From contig BCIA01000002.1 of the NCBI GenBank assembly GCA_001599815.1, positions 1,061,831 to 1,125,830 on the forward strand: DNA of 64,000 nucleotides, read 5' to 3'. The notes beneath the pieces were generated by a model. The model did no database searches. It saw only the letters and a list, made by a program, of their open reading frames with translations, and was not told the origin of the DNA. The position numbers and the translations under genes were made by a program. Shown piece by piece: positions 11,401 to 22,882 of this stretch (position 1 is the stretch's first letter; every line of letters starts with the position of its first letter). This stretch comes from Furcasterigmium furcatum. Taxonomy: Eukaryota; Ascomycota; Sordariomycetes; Glomerellales; Plectosphaerellaceae.

Positions 11401-14325
11401 AATCAATTGTCCCCCAAGCTGAAGGAGGGCATGTCGATAGGAACGCGCGTATGCAACGTCTTTGATTGCAATGGAGGGGTGTAGAAACCGCAAAGATGCA
11501 TGTGCGCGGTGTCTTGAAGGCACTAGGGCTAGCTACTTCGGTGTCGTTCGTTTGCCAGGACCTTGGAGCAAATGCGATGTGCAAGGATGTTGAATGGCCT
11601 CAATTGAGACGACAGGTGTCATCGGCTTGTCGAGCAGCGAAGCGAGCGAGTCTGCCTGAGTGACGAATTCGTCGACGACGGGAAGACGCAGTGGAGAGTG
11701 CAAGGTTCCTTCCCTGGGAGAGAAACATGCACGTGAGGGCCTGCCCAGCACCGCCCAATCGGAAGGGGTCATGGGCGTCTGGTGACCCGCCGGGAACCCT
11801 GGAACCCATGCTCCTGCCTTCCTCACCTGCATTCCCATTCTGCTGCCTTTCAAACCCGCCCTTGACATCAGCTTCTATACTAGGAAGTATCATTCATCAA
11901 GTACCTATCTTGTGTCCATTCAACATGCGAGGCCTCGCAAACCCGCAAACCGCCAGGTTCGAGCATGTGGTGCCCTCTGGACCGAGCAGCTGCCTTGGCC
12001 CGCCCGCAGCTTGCAGGAGACATTTATGCTGGGAGTCACGATGTCGGTCGAGGCACGTGCAAGCAACACTGAGAAATCGGCTTCTATTTTAGCTCCCTGA
12101 TACCGAATCCGGTTTTCTCGTCTTTCGTTCCAATGGACCGCGACCCGCCCCCTCCAAAGCGTCCGTTCAGAGCCCACGGCGCTGGCGGCCATCTCCCGCG
12201 AAAGGGTCCCGGCTGCCTGGAAGGGGTGTGAAGCCACCAGCGATCGCGGTCTTAGACACGCATGAGCATCTGGATCAGTCAAAATGCCGTGGCCTCCACT
12301 TCTGAGACCTGCAGCGAGGCCGACATCCCGTTCATTGGACGAAACACAAACCCGAGTATCCTTAAGGAGGGGTGGACAAGAAGATGACAGTTGCACCCTT
12401 GGCCTTTCCGAACGCTCACAAGCCTCGATCGGATTGTTCGAAAGACGGCGAATCCAAGCCACAGCTTTGGCGCTCGTGCTGATGGTCACAACCACCAAAA
12501 CGGTTTACTTCGCCATGTTGGTGAGCGGGAGCTAAACCCAGCCAGAGTCACCGTCAGCAAGGCCACCACCGGCCATCCCCCCTGGGGGTGTGACCCCAGC
12601 AATCCAAACGATTGGGGCCGTACCTCAGCCAATGATGCCTGAGCTCGGTTTCAAGCCCACCGGCAGTCACCTCGAGCAATTGATCGACTAATTGCCTACT
12701 AGCGAGCCGTCGACATGCGTTTGTGCCGACGACAAATGGCCTGGCAGCTTCGGTGTGCGATCGCCAGAACCATCAGTGCTTCTCACAATGCACCCTCTGG
12801 AACGTATCCTCAGCATCACTGTAAGGTACTGCAGGTTGGGTGTCTTCTGTCCCGTTCCAAATGCCCGGACCCCGGGTCCGGTTGAAGACCCATTCGGCGA
12901 CCCAGATGGCCATCAACGCGGCCACCAATTGCCGACATGGTTAACAACAAAAAGCATCCGGCCGGTGTGCCACAGCGAGCGCCCTGGTTCCAGGCAGGCA
13001 CCCACACCCCGAGGTACCATGGAAGGACATACGATGAACGTCAGGTTCCCCATTTAGCAACCCTGCCGGGACACTAATGCATTCTCTTCTTCTGACTGCA
13101 GGCCTCTCCCACAGTGTCTTGAAGTCGGCGCGCTGGGCTGCCTCACCAGTCAGCATTCCCAAACGAGGGTTGACATGCAGCAGGACGATGCAACTCGCGA
13201 TGCCCAGGCACTGGTCGACAAACGCTCGATCTGATCCCGCAGCCGTTGCGCTCGGCCGTAGGACTTTCGTTGACAGACCTCGTACGAGCCTTCCTTGTCA
13301 GTATATTCTGCCGTGGCCGAGCACGGCGCTGACTCCGGGTCCTACGTCGCCAATTCGGGGTCTGAAGAGGATCTCGGACCCTCAGTTCTCTCAGGCCCTG
13401 CTGGTCGTAGCCACGCCTCAGCCCTACAGCACTCTGCCAAGGACTTTGAAGCAAATTGACAGCACCATTTGACGCCTTCATCATACAAGCCCTAGGACAA
13501 CGGTCCTCCCAGCGCTCTGACTCCTCTGGCCGGTGCGGTGCGACCACAGTTCGTCCCTTGGGGCGGGATCCCGGTAGCGATCCCCACCCCCCACCACCAC
13601 AACAGGCAACGCCTCAGTGCACCCATGCAGCCCTTTTTTGGGCGCACTCCCCCCTTGCTGCTGTCATCCCCACTGCAACACCTCACATCCTTTCCACGGT
13701 ACCTGCTGCGCCTTTCCCCTGTCGTGCCCATGACCGAACTACGGGCAAGGCACTCTCTCTCCCGGCCCGGCCTGCGCCTACTCCGCCGACTTCTCACCTC
13801 CACGAATACCTGCTGCCCAGTACTACAAGCTAAGTATGTATCGTTCCTTAGTACGTAGGGGCTCATGCAGCCGAGTGCTAACCCCGGTCCTAGATCTCAG
13901 TCAGACGGCAGTGGGCGCCCCTGTGGCTCATTGCTGCCTTGACCATGAGCTTCCCTTGCTCAGTCCCGACTATGACGAACTATCTCTCTTCCATGCCTCC
14001 AGGCTCCAGAACTATAAGGCTGCGATGCCTTCCTGTTCCCAATCCCGTCTGCCTTCTGGTTCCTCACCCCCATCCCAACATCACTCATAACCTGTCCGCT
14101 TTTCCTTTTCGGTTTCTTTGGTCTTTCTTCCCAGTTCCAATCTCAGCATATCGGTGACTCCCTCTCCTTCAACCAAACAGCCGGCGCGCGCAACTCTCTA
14201 ACGCCCGATCAAACGCCCGTGTCCTCGCCTGTTGCACCCTCCTCGACCCGCATCGATCTCTCTCCTCGCTCGTGAGATATCTCCTCGGCCCCCTCCGGCA
14301 ACCACCACATCCACCAACAGCCATC
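8423..14325. other. Long gene-poor interval, no supportable coding gene
   Basis: About 5.9 kb in which every open frame is short, lacks recognisable motifs and overlaps others on both strands. I see no transposase, reverse transcriptase or RIP-like AT-rich block. The last 700 nt or so (13600-14325) are strongly C/T-rich on the + strand, which suggests a promoter and long 5' leader for the small gene starting at 14326. Non-coding transcripts are possible but cannot be shown from sequence. Confidence 0.55.
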
Positions 14326-14574
14326 ATGTGCTACCAACTGGTTGAGCTTTACTCGGCGTGCCGCTGCCTCTACTACCAGCACGCCGTCGACAGGTGCGCT
14401 GCGTATGGAAGGCCCGGCCATGGAGTGCAAAGCAGGACGATCTTGGTCGGCTACGCCTGCAGCGCACACACGCAATCTTCTCGCCAGTACTCCTCAGGAC
14501 ACACATACTCAGACTCGGGCTACTACAGCGGCCACTCATCGACATCAAGGAGCTCCGGCCACTACTACCGATGA
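14326..14574 (+). CDS. Small Cys-rich conserved fungal protein of MCY(x)5Y(x)2CxC type
   Basis: An 82-residue single-exon ORF with the start in CCATCATGTG context. The N-terminal half is dense in Cys, Tyr and His: Cys at 2, 12, 14, 24 and 45, and the segment GRPGHGVQ. The C-terminal half is Ser/Tyr/His-rich low complexity ending in HYYR. I recognise the N-terminus as a type of short uncharacterised protein recurrent in filamentous ascomycetes; function is unknown to me. The Cys/His spacing would suit metal binding, but that is inference. There is no signal peptide, so a cytosolic or nuclear location is expected. It is preceded by a long pyrimidine-rich region and followed by a T-rich region, so the transcript probably has long UTRs. 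A second protein with the same N-terminal cysteine spacing is encoded at 39737-40186. Confidence 0.8.
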   Translation: MCYQLVELYSACRCLYYQHAVDRCAAYGRPGHGVQSRTILVGYACSAHTQSSRQYSSGHTYSDSGYYSGHSSTSRSSGHYYR

Positions 14575-15553
14575 AATGTGTTGTCTCCGGTGACGGGTTG
14601 CCCGACATGGCAGTCTTCGAAGCTGATCCTGTTTGAGGTCAGAGGTTGGGTCGCCTACCTCTACTCATTCGGAAGGACGTCTGCCTCCCAGCCTCGCCGT
14701 CCTTCCCAGCTATCTCTCCTCTTCGCGGGGCCCGACCTGATGGTACCGTCTTCAGCGCCGCCCAGGCTGCGTTGACAGATCGGTTGCTCTCTGTCATGGA
14801 CTCCCCCTCGCTCTCCGGCCCCTTCGCTTCTCACTTTCCAACGGGAACGCCTCTACCTCACGACCTGCCATGAAATTGCAACGAATCATTGGAGACAGAG
14901 ACGAGTTGATGCCGTGAAACGGCCTCGAACGATGCGAATGGACGACGACTACTCGACGAACACGACTCCCCTCATACGATACCCTTCTTCTTTCTCATGG
15001 GACGATCTTCTCATGATTTCTCGGCATTCTATTTTGCATGGCTTGTTTTTCCTTCTCTTTGGCTCCTGCTTGGTTGCATAGCGTTTGGTTCACTTCTTTG
15101 ACGGGGCAGATGGTGGGATTCGCTTCCACCATCTTCCCTCGCGACTCCTCTTTTCTAAGTTTGGTTTGTCGGGCTTCACGCATGGCGTTGGTCGGGCCCA
15201 TTGAGGCACTGGAGCTCGGTGTTTCTGATTTTTCTAATGTTTCTTCGTTTCCTGGGCGTCATCTTTCCCTCTTGTTTTCTGGCTTCTTCTTAGACCTCTC
15301 CCCCGAAGGGACCTCTCTTACTCTGTTTCACTTTATCTGTGTACAACCTCGAGCCAACCTGGCTGCTCCGGTAGCAGTAGGTCGGGTTATCGGTCTCAAA
15401 CAGGGGGGCACATTCTGGGAATGGTGCAAGCGCAAGATGGGAATGAGCATGGCGGACAATGGAAGGGCAACTGGTTTGTCTACTTTCGGTACTTTATTCC
15501 TGTCTCAATAGCTCTCTCTGTCTTTTCTCTTTCTATCTTCTTCTATCTCTCTG

Positions 15554-15573
15554 TCTCTCTCTCTCTCTCTCTC
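15554..15573 (+). repeat. (TC)10 dinucleotide repeat
   Basis: Ten uninterrupted TC units inside a broader T/C-rich stretch. It is a simple microsatellite in non-coding DNA. Confidence 0.9.
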
Positions 15574-17054
15574 AACGTTCTCTTCTCTCCAGGACCGAGT
15601 CCTCTGTGTATCTCCCCTCCTGTTTCTCACATCAGGAAAGCATGATCCCGGCCACCCTCATCGCTACCCTGCCAGGATCGGGGTAGCGCAGGAGATGGGT
15701 GGCCTTGAAGGGCTGGAAATCATACCAAGAAAACCTGCAGGCACGAGCTGGCGCAGGAGGTGGAGGATTATTGGTAGACGGCGGACGAGACACCTTCATC
15801 CCGCCTTGAGCATATCTTAGAGAGGGTTAGTGCAGGGTACAGCCCAGGCTTCACCAGCTTCAAGCAAGCATCAAGCCAAACAAAAAAATTAATGATATTG
15901 AACTCTACAAGCACCATGAAGTTGACCTGTCTGTGACAGCGGCGCTGCATTCATTAGATCACATGGGCAGGAAGGTCCCCGAAGCTATCTGTTTGGTTCT
16001 CGGGAAGCAATCGAGGCATCTTGTGACTCTCACGGCGAAGACTCCCAGGCGAGGGAGCCAATGGCAGGGTTACATGGGATGTAGTTGAATTAGGTGGCAT
16101 CGATCACTGGCTGCGCCGCAAAGCTGGAGCCTACAATTGTTGGAGGATGTGTAGGTACTTGTACGCGGGTGGCGCCTGGGGCACGTGGCGAACGACACGG
16201 TTGCTTTCCGCTGAGCCTCGCGGGAAGGATGGAGACCGTTCTCGCGGCAGTCAACGGACGTGCATAGCTCCGAGTGGTACTAACAGGATGTCTGATATCC
16301 CATCTTGAGGGTGGTCGTGAACCCTCCCCTGAAGCCGCTCCTTGTCGTCCTCGACGGTGTCTGTCCTCCAGGACAGCGAGCCGAAGTCTTCGTCCGAGGG
16401 CCGCGTAAGTCACTCGTCCCACCCCTTGGCCTGGACTTGCAGGCAGGGGACGCAGGCACGGAGATCCATTACTGTGCACCATCGATCGGAGAAAAGCCGA
16501 ATGTGTGTGAAGTGTATGAACTGCGGGACCCGGGGGGGATGTCGTGGATGGGCATATGTTGCGATCTGCAGCGGCTGACGGGGCTAAAAATAAAAATAGC
16601 ACGACCGTTTGGGAAGCTTGGCGGGCGGGAGCGGGGCGCGCTAGTTCGGTCAACCAGTGCCTTGCCTTGGCACCGACAAGCGCCAGCCGCGGGGAGGCCC
16701 CTCGCTTACTTTACTTGTGCACTCGTCGCTAGCCACCTCCATTGTGTGGTGGCATGAACGAGAGGCGGAGCGAATTGCCTAGTTTGGGAGAGGCCCTGAG
16801 TGTTTCTGGACTGTGATGCATGGAGAGGGGTGAGGATCCGAATGTCCTGCATGGGCGGTGGATGGGGCATGTGTGAGCGACGGCGGCGGGGACGAGGAGA
16901 TCAGATGGCAGCTGGCATGTGAAGAGGGGCAAGATGTTTGGGGTCCTAGATGGAAATAATTTTGAGAAGAACTTCGTCACGTCCCTGCTTGCCCGATGCT
17001 CATGGACGGATATGCAGAGGTCTGTGTCCAGGTGGGAGAGCCTCCTACGTAGGC

Positions 17055-17166
17055 AAGGTAGGTATTTAAGGTAATCACATAGCAAGTTAAATCTTTAATA
17101 ATAAGAATAAGAAAACATTTTCCTAGGATATCATAAATTACCTTAACTTACCTTACCTACCTACCT
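17055..17166. repeat. Imperfect inverted repeat flanking an AT-rich loop
   Basis: The left arm (17055-17075) reads AAGGTAGGTATTTAAGGTAAT. The right arm (17137-17166) begins ATTACCTTAA and continues with TTACC/TACC units that pair imperfectly with it. The 61-nt interior is markedly A/T-rich compared with the surrounding DNA. A perfect palindrome CCTACGTAGG sits just outside at 17044-17053. It lies about 270 bp upstream of the F-box gene start, so it could be a small MITE-like element or a promoter structure. Confidence 0.6.
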
Positions 17167-17427
17167 CAGGAAGGAAGGAAGAGGTGCGGTGCGTCTCTGA
17201 GTGAAGCAGGAGAGATGGATCCACCGAGGGGGAATGCCCCACTGTAAATTTAGTCACCTCACTCCGACGCGTCCCCCACGCGACTCCTACCCAACCTACC
17301 TACCATTTCTGATTCACACGTACCGAGCTGTTCATCCCCACGCAAGGTCCCATCAAATCAAACGTATCGACTGCTTCACGAAACAACTCGGCACGCCGCG
17401 GACACTGAAAACAACCCAAACTCACCC

Positions 17428-17451
17428 ATGGGGCTCTATGCCCGCGTCTGA
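17428..17451 (+). promoter_or_regulatory. Upstream ORF of 7 codons overlapping the TPR/F-box gene start
   Basis: ATG at 17428 with G at +4 opens a 7-codon frame (MGLYARV) that stops with TGA at 17449-17451. It overlaps the in-frame ATG at 17438 and ends 4 nt before the next in-frame ATG at 17456, which has a better G at -3. If transcription starts upstream it would favour initiation at 17456 or dampen translation. Confidence 0.45.
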
Positions 17452-19746
17452 AGCCATGAGCTCTCGAGTCGTTGTTGTCTCCTCGGCGGAGGCGTCGATC
17501 GACAAAGGTCGTGCGGCCTACGAGGCCGGCCTCTACAAGATCGCCCTCCAGCACTTCACCCTCACCGCGAACAAGTGCCCCTGCAACGGCAAGGAAGGCC
17601 GGCGCCCTCGTTGCACCTGCAAGGACTTTGCCAAGGTCGCGCGCGAAGGAGGCGACATCTTCCGCGAAGCAATGCACAAGTGCTCATGCGGAGTCTCGCA
17701 AAAGTTCAACAAGTGCCACGACGCAACTCACATCCAGGCTCTTGATTACCGCATCCACGTCCTCGAAAAGCTCAAGTGCCCGGAAAAGGCCAAGAATGAC
17801 GCGGAGTGGCTGCTCGAGATTGCACCGAGGGCTCTCGAGGTTCGATTCTTCAGCACCCTTCCACAGGATAACAATACTGACACTCTCAGGGGTATCTGCG
17901 CCTCGGCAAAGCGTATCGCTTGGCTAAAGAGCCTGAAGTGGCTCATGCTATCTGGAGTGCTGGCATAGCCGTCGCCGGCAGAGAGGGACTGGGCGGCAAC
18001 AGCAAGCTCAAGGTCAGTCTCATGAATCGACTCGACTCGTCTCTCTTACTGATCCTCTGCAGCAAATGATTGAAGCTCGTGGCCCCCTCCACAAGCACTA
18101 TGCAAAGATGGACCCCCTTGACATGCTTCCGCCGGAGATCGTAGACAAGGTCTTCCTTTGTTTCACAACCCAACAGCTTGCGTGAGTGTCGCCTGGAATC
18201 TGTTTGACCGCCCAATCCACTGACCGGTCTAGGCACCTCCAACGCGTTAGCAAGGGGTGGAACCGTTACATATGGAGCAGTGCACCGCTCTGGGCGCATC
18301 TCAGCTTCCGGAAGGCAAAGCCATCCATCGCTTGGCTGAAGCGTCTCTCCAAACAGAACCGTGGGGTGGCCGAGAGTGCCTACATTAACGGAGCTGTCCT
18401 TGCCTCTCCAAACGCCGGCAACCTTCGCCCAACAACCTCGGGCAGGTGGCCTTTGGCCATGGCTGCTACGCAGCGAGTGAAGCATATCACACTACATTTT
18501 TCTGGCCTGGACCAATGCCCAGACATGACTGAGTATCCCAATGCCTGGAAAAATCTGTCAACTCTTCATATAACCCATCAACACAATCACTGGTTGGTTA
18601 ATGAACGCGGCGATGGAAAGAGAGCGCTGTCAAGGCTCCTTCCCTTGCTTCATCGCAACATGGAAACCCTCGAACACCTTTCCACTTTCATGCCTGGGAA
18701 TATAATACCATGGTGCATCCAAATGCTGCCCGATCTCAAGCGACTTCGGATCTTGGACCTGGTCACTAACATATTTGCACTGGGTGTGCCAGGAGACCTC
18801 TTCGTAAGTATGCCTTCCTTTCAAGAGCGATCTAATACTGATGGATCGCGGGGCGGTACAGCATATCTTGGTCAGCCTAACACCCCGGCTTGAGCAATTA
18901 CGCGTTTGTTCGGACCCCGTTCTGTCCGTTGCCATGACACCTTTCCCTGTGACTCAAGAGCATCTGGGATGGGAGCATCTCAAGGCCATTCGCCTCTTTC
19001 AAGGATATGGCGAATATTCTTGTGGCCCTTTCCCACCCCACCTTGATATGCGTTCTCTGGTATCATTCGAGAGCTTGCATCCCATCCTGAGCTACGGGGA
19101 AGGGCCTTCAACCAACCCTCTGCTAGCCTATTGCGGCAGGGTCAGGAGAGCAACTCAGGAAGGCGCAGATGTATCCAACCTTCGGCTCCCTACCCTCGAA
19201 CGCTACTGGCATGAGGGAGATCTCATTGCGACCGATCTCCGACCTTGCCTCGAGCAATCTTTCGCCTCCGGTACGCTCTCTCACCTCGCTTTCTCCTTCG
19301 ACTGCCCCGAGAGGCAGTTACTGGAGCTCAACTACGAAGAGAAGTGCGTGCAGAAGTGCCTCGAGGACATGCTGTGGCTTCGCGGCCAGCCCAGCTTGAG
19401 GACGCTCGGACTCTTCAACTTCTACATCTCGGAAGGGCTCGTTCCCCAGTCGCGGCGCACGAGGGAGCAGATAGACCATTTGGTTGGGTTTGCTTGCTCT
19501 TTCCCGAACCTTGAGATGCTCGTAATATCGTCGAGGTTCAGCACGGATGACGAACTTGGGTATATCGTGGAGAGGATTGCCGCCGAGGGGCTTGTGAAGA
19601 AATTCTTCCTCCGTCCTTCTGCCCACACCGGGGCTATGGTCAGGCTGCGGGACAGTCTCAAGAAATACGAAGCGGAGGCCAGCTTCGAGTGGGACGAAAG
19701 GATACCACCATTTCCCCTGGAGCTTGGGACGGCCCGTCGTCCGTGA
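17438..19746 (+). CDS. TPR-F-box protein (Pof3/Dia2-like architecture)
   Basis: Five exons: 17438-17839, 17890-18012, 18063-18181, 18233-18803 and 18862-19746, giving 699 residues. Introns are 50-58 nt; the first has an atypical GTTCGA donor but a good CTGAC branch. Residues 15-150 look like TPR helices (KGRAAYEAGLYKIALQHF, then GYLRLGKAYRLAKEPEVA). They are interrupted by a Cys-rich insert with CPC, CTC and CSC pairs that may bind a metal. The F-box is at about 191-236 (LDMLPPEIVDKVF, then LAHLQRVSKGWNRYIW). The rest is Leu-rich with repeat-like segments. This order matches fission yeast Pof3 and budding yeast Dia2, SCF ubiquitin ligase adaptors in replication and genome stability; substrate here is unknown. 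Two other in-frame ATGs (17234 and 17456) leave the exact start open. Confidence 0.88.
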
Positions 19747-19989
19747 TGCGAGGGAGCTGGGCCAGGCCATCGAATGTATATCAGGGACGGTGAGATGTAT
19801 TAGTTATGATCAATGAGGTCACGAGCAATGAAGAAGGATCCATAGGCATAGCCAATGAGGCTTTGCAACAAATTCAGATTCGTTACCAACTCTCGCGATG
19901 ATTCCATTAAGGTATGCCAAAAAGAAACAAGACGACGCTCTCCCTCCCGTGTCACCAATGCAAACTCTGCTTGCCTCTCATTCCAAGCT

Positions 19990-22461
19990 CTACGCCTCCC
20001 GCCCTCCCACTTTCGCAGGGGAAGCAACTGCCACTGACCCCGTGATAAGACTCTGCATCTCCCACGGACTCAGCGTGCTCCGCCGCCTCGAGGCCACCTT
20101 GCTCGTCCGCCGCTCGCGCTTGCGCTTTGGCAACACCTGCTGCTCCTCACGGGTGTCTTCCTCCTCCGGCGGCCGCGCACCGCCCTGTCCTGGCTCGGGA
20201 ACGGACCGCTTAACGGGGTCCATGTTATCCTCGTCGGGGACGTTGGAGACGGCGGGCTGCGACGTCGGCTGCTCGCTGGAGACCGAGTCCGTCTTCTCGC
20301 TCGCGTCAACGGTGGAGCTGGGGATGGAGCTGAGGCGCCTCCCTGCGCCGCCTCGCGCGGCCTTGAGCTTGGCCCTGACGCGAGCGGCGTCGGCCTCGCG
20401 CTCCGAGGCGGCGAGCTTGGCTGCTATTGTGGCCATTGTGAGGGGGCTCTGCTGCGGCGGCGGGTTTGCGGGCCTGGGGAGCGGGAGGCGGGAGGATATG
20501 TGGTTCGGGGAGCGGTTGCGGGTGGGCTTGGGGGTTTGCTGCATGAGCGGCCGTGGCTGGATGCCGTCCTCCATGCTGTGGGAGGAGACGTCGCGGCTTC
20601 GGGTCGCCTGACGGGGCTGTGATGCTGTAGAGTCCATTTCGTCCCTGGAGCTGGTGTTCTTGGCCTCGGCCATCTTTTGCTGGAGGTCGAGTTTGGATGG
20701 CTTGCGGAGGGCGCGAGTGCGGTCCTTGGGTAGAGGGGACGGCGATGGCGGGTCAGCGGGTTCTCGGACGAGGAGAACGTCGTCTAGTGAGCATTCAGTT
20801 GCTGCTGAGAAGACGCGCTGCCTCTCTTCGGGCTCCGGGGAGGGATCTCGCATCGCTTTCTGAGGTGATCGCGGGAGGTTGATGCGATGGGGCGGTGGCC
20901 TTGGTGGCTCAGTCTCATCGGCGAGGTCCCATGTGTTTTCCTCTGCAATGGTGCTGCAGTCTCCGGGTTTTGAGCGCTTGGGCTTGATATCTGCTTGCGC
21001 ACGGCGGTTCCCGGCCGATGATGAGTCCTTCAATGGGCTCAACTCTGGCGGCGCAGGCAGCGGGGACGAGCTGAGGAATGCCGTCGAGTGGTGCAGAATC
21101 TCAATATTCGGCTCTGACGCTTCCAGTTCCTCCATGTCGACCTCATCCTCGAATATGCTAGACTCGGAATCACTCTCCGGGTCCTCCACCTCCACCTCAT
21201 ACTCGGGTGCTGGTTCGAGATGAAGAGACTCGTCTGGCCGGGGAGCGGGACAAGGAGACCGCATGGCTTCCGCCAGATCCTCTGTCCTCTCTTCTTCGAT
21301 GTGCGACAGGTGAAAGTCGGTTGCATAGTTCGTCTCCGCGACATCTCGCACCCGGACTGGGCTGAGGCGCAGGCCCTGGCTGAGCTCTTCCATATTGACC
21401 CCCTTGCCGTCGGAAGCCATGCGCTTGCGCCAGCCGTCGATGAGGTGCACCGCCTCTTGCCAGCGGCTTTCCATCTTAACCCAGCCCTCTTTGAGCCGGT
21501 TGATCTCCTCCTCGCGCACCTCTACCTCTTCGATGGGGACGAATGACGGGTTGGTGAGAATCGTCCTAAGATGCTCGAGGATGCCTTCCATTTCGGCCTC
21601 GATCTCGGCGCAGTTTGTCTGTAGAGTCGTAACGTCGCCGTTGCCGTGGCCTCGGTTCTTATCCCAGCCACTCATCTCCTTGAGCTTGGCAAGCGTCCGG
21701 CGCGCTGTGGCCAGGAGGGTCTCGTTCTCATCGCTCAGGTTCCTCGCCAGCTCGGTGAGGAACTCGTTCGTCTCGCTTCGCAAGCTGTAGTCGCCTCCCG
21801 AGGTAGCGCCGGCCTTTGCCGGGGATTCCTTTTCTCCGCCGACATCTGCGACAACGTTGATGACGGTGACGGCGGGATTCTTGGCGCTGCCCCTGGCGCG
21901 TCCCGCGTCGCCGAGCTGTTTCTTCAGTCCATCGATCTGCCTGTCGCGGCGGCGGACTTCCGTGGCGCAAGATGAGCGAGTCTGCGCGACGAGGGTCTTT
22001 GCGCGGGCCATCTCCTCCTTGAGGCCGCGCACTGCGGCGTCCGCGCTCTTGAGCTGGGTTCGAATCGCTGCCTCAGAGGACTCAGCGATGTCGAGCTTGC
22101 GCTTGGCCTCGGTATGTTTCTCGGTCAGGCGGGAGATGTCGTCCGTGTGTCGCAAGTTCTCGGCGCGTAGGCTTCGGAGGGTCGTCGAGAGAGATTCGCG
22201 GTGTTCTGCGTCGCGCTTTGCAGCGAACAGTATTATCAGCCTCTAGCTCTACAATAGCAACAGCCGGTCTCAACTCACGTCGCGCCGCAAGATCAGGTCA
22301 TTGACGATGCTCATGATCATCCCCATGGTCGCATCGGCGCCGCCATTGTTGTTATCTGGATTGGCAAAGTCGATCCTCTGCCCATCGCGGAGCAGTCCCC
22401 GGGACAGCAGCTGGTTGTTGATGTACAGCGACGCCGTCCTCATGTTGTCGTTGTCGGCCAT
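19990..22461 (-). CDS. tinC: Afadin/alpha-actinin-binding (ADIP/SSX2IP) family coiled-coil protein, TinC-like
   Basis: Two exons, 22461-22279 and 22215-19990, around a 63-nt intron (GTGAGT donor, CAAAG acceptor) give 802 residues. The N-terminal 100 residues carry the ADIP-type signature: LRTASLYIN-like start, SRGLLRDGQRIDF, then a splice-spanning DLILRRDRDAEHRESL. Long heptad-like coiled coil follows to about residue 330, including a second helical segment (EEINRLKEGWVKMESRWQEA). The C-terminal 450 residues are acidic, then Ser/Pro/Arg-rich and disordered. Animal SSX2IP acts at centrosomes and adherens junctions. Aspergillus TinC interacts with the NIMA kinase at spindle pole bodies; a spindle pole role is inferred. 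It is convergent with the F-box gene and divergent from TRM44. Confidence 0.83.
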
Positions 22462-22882
22462 GGCGACGGCGTTTCGAGTGGATCGCTATGCGAGGCAGTA
22501 TCGCAGACTGTCATGAAATGCGACGGAGAAACACACAAGGCCCGAAAGATCAGGAATCTACATGCGAATGCGCTAGGTGACGGATGTCCTAGTCTGCTGC
22601 AGGGAGGGACGGACTGTGTCGAAGTATTTTGGGGGTTTTGGTTTGTTGCTATGCGAATCCCCCACCATCCAAAGTAAACAAAGCCAGGGCCGGGACGGGA
22701 TGCACAACCGCCGCCAGTGGAGACACGCTAGTCTAAATGCGGCTAGTCACTCTTCGTCACAATTCATGCATTGACCTTAGGACTCGGGAACTATAGAAAA
22801 TAATATCACAGTCAACCAGGAAACATCGAAACCCAACACCCTCATTGCTCGCCCAACTCTCCCGCGTCGCGGCCCGCCTACT
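22462..22882. promoter_or_regulatory. Shared divergent promoter of the TinC-like gene and TRM44
   Basis: A 421-bp gap between two divergent start codons. No clear TATA box stands out; the final 80 nt before 22883 include an AT-rich patch (about 22792-22812) that could mark the TRM44 start site. Confidence 0.6.

Larger units (their letters stand above)
14575..17437. other. Intergenic region: T-rich 3' flank, CT repeat and AT-rich inverted repeat
   Basis: About 2.9 kb. The first kilobase (14980-15650) is unusually T-rich on the + strand and holds a (TC)n tract; it is plausibly the 3' UTR or downstream flank of the small gene. A 157-codon frame at 15038-15511 lies inside it but looks like composition only. 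Nearer the next gene an AT-rich inverted repeat occurs at 17055-17166. Confidence 0.55.

Noticed and set aside
15038..15511. 157-codon frame in the T-rich region
   Set aside because: Phe/Leu/Ser content mirrors the T-rich base composition; no homology-like motif. More likely 3' UTR.
16305..16757. 150-codon + frame upstream of the F-box gene
   Set aside because: No motif or ATG-supported start; overlapping antisense frame of similar length.
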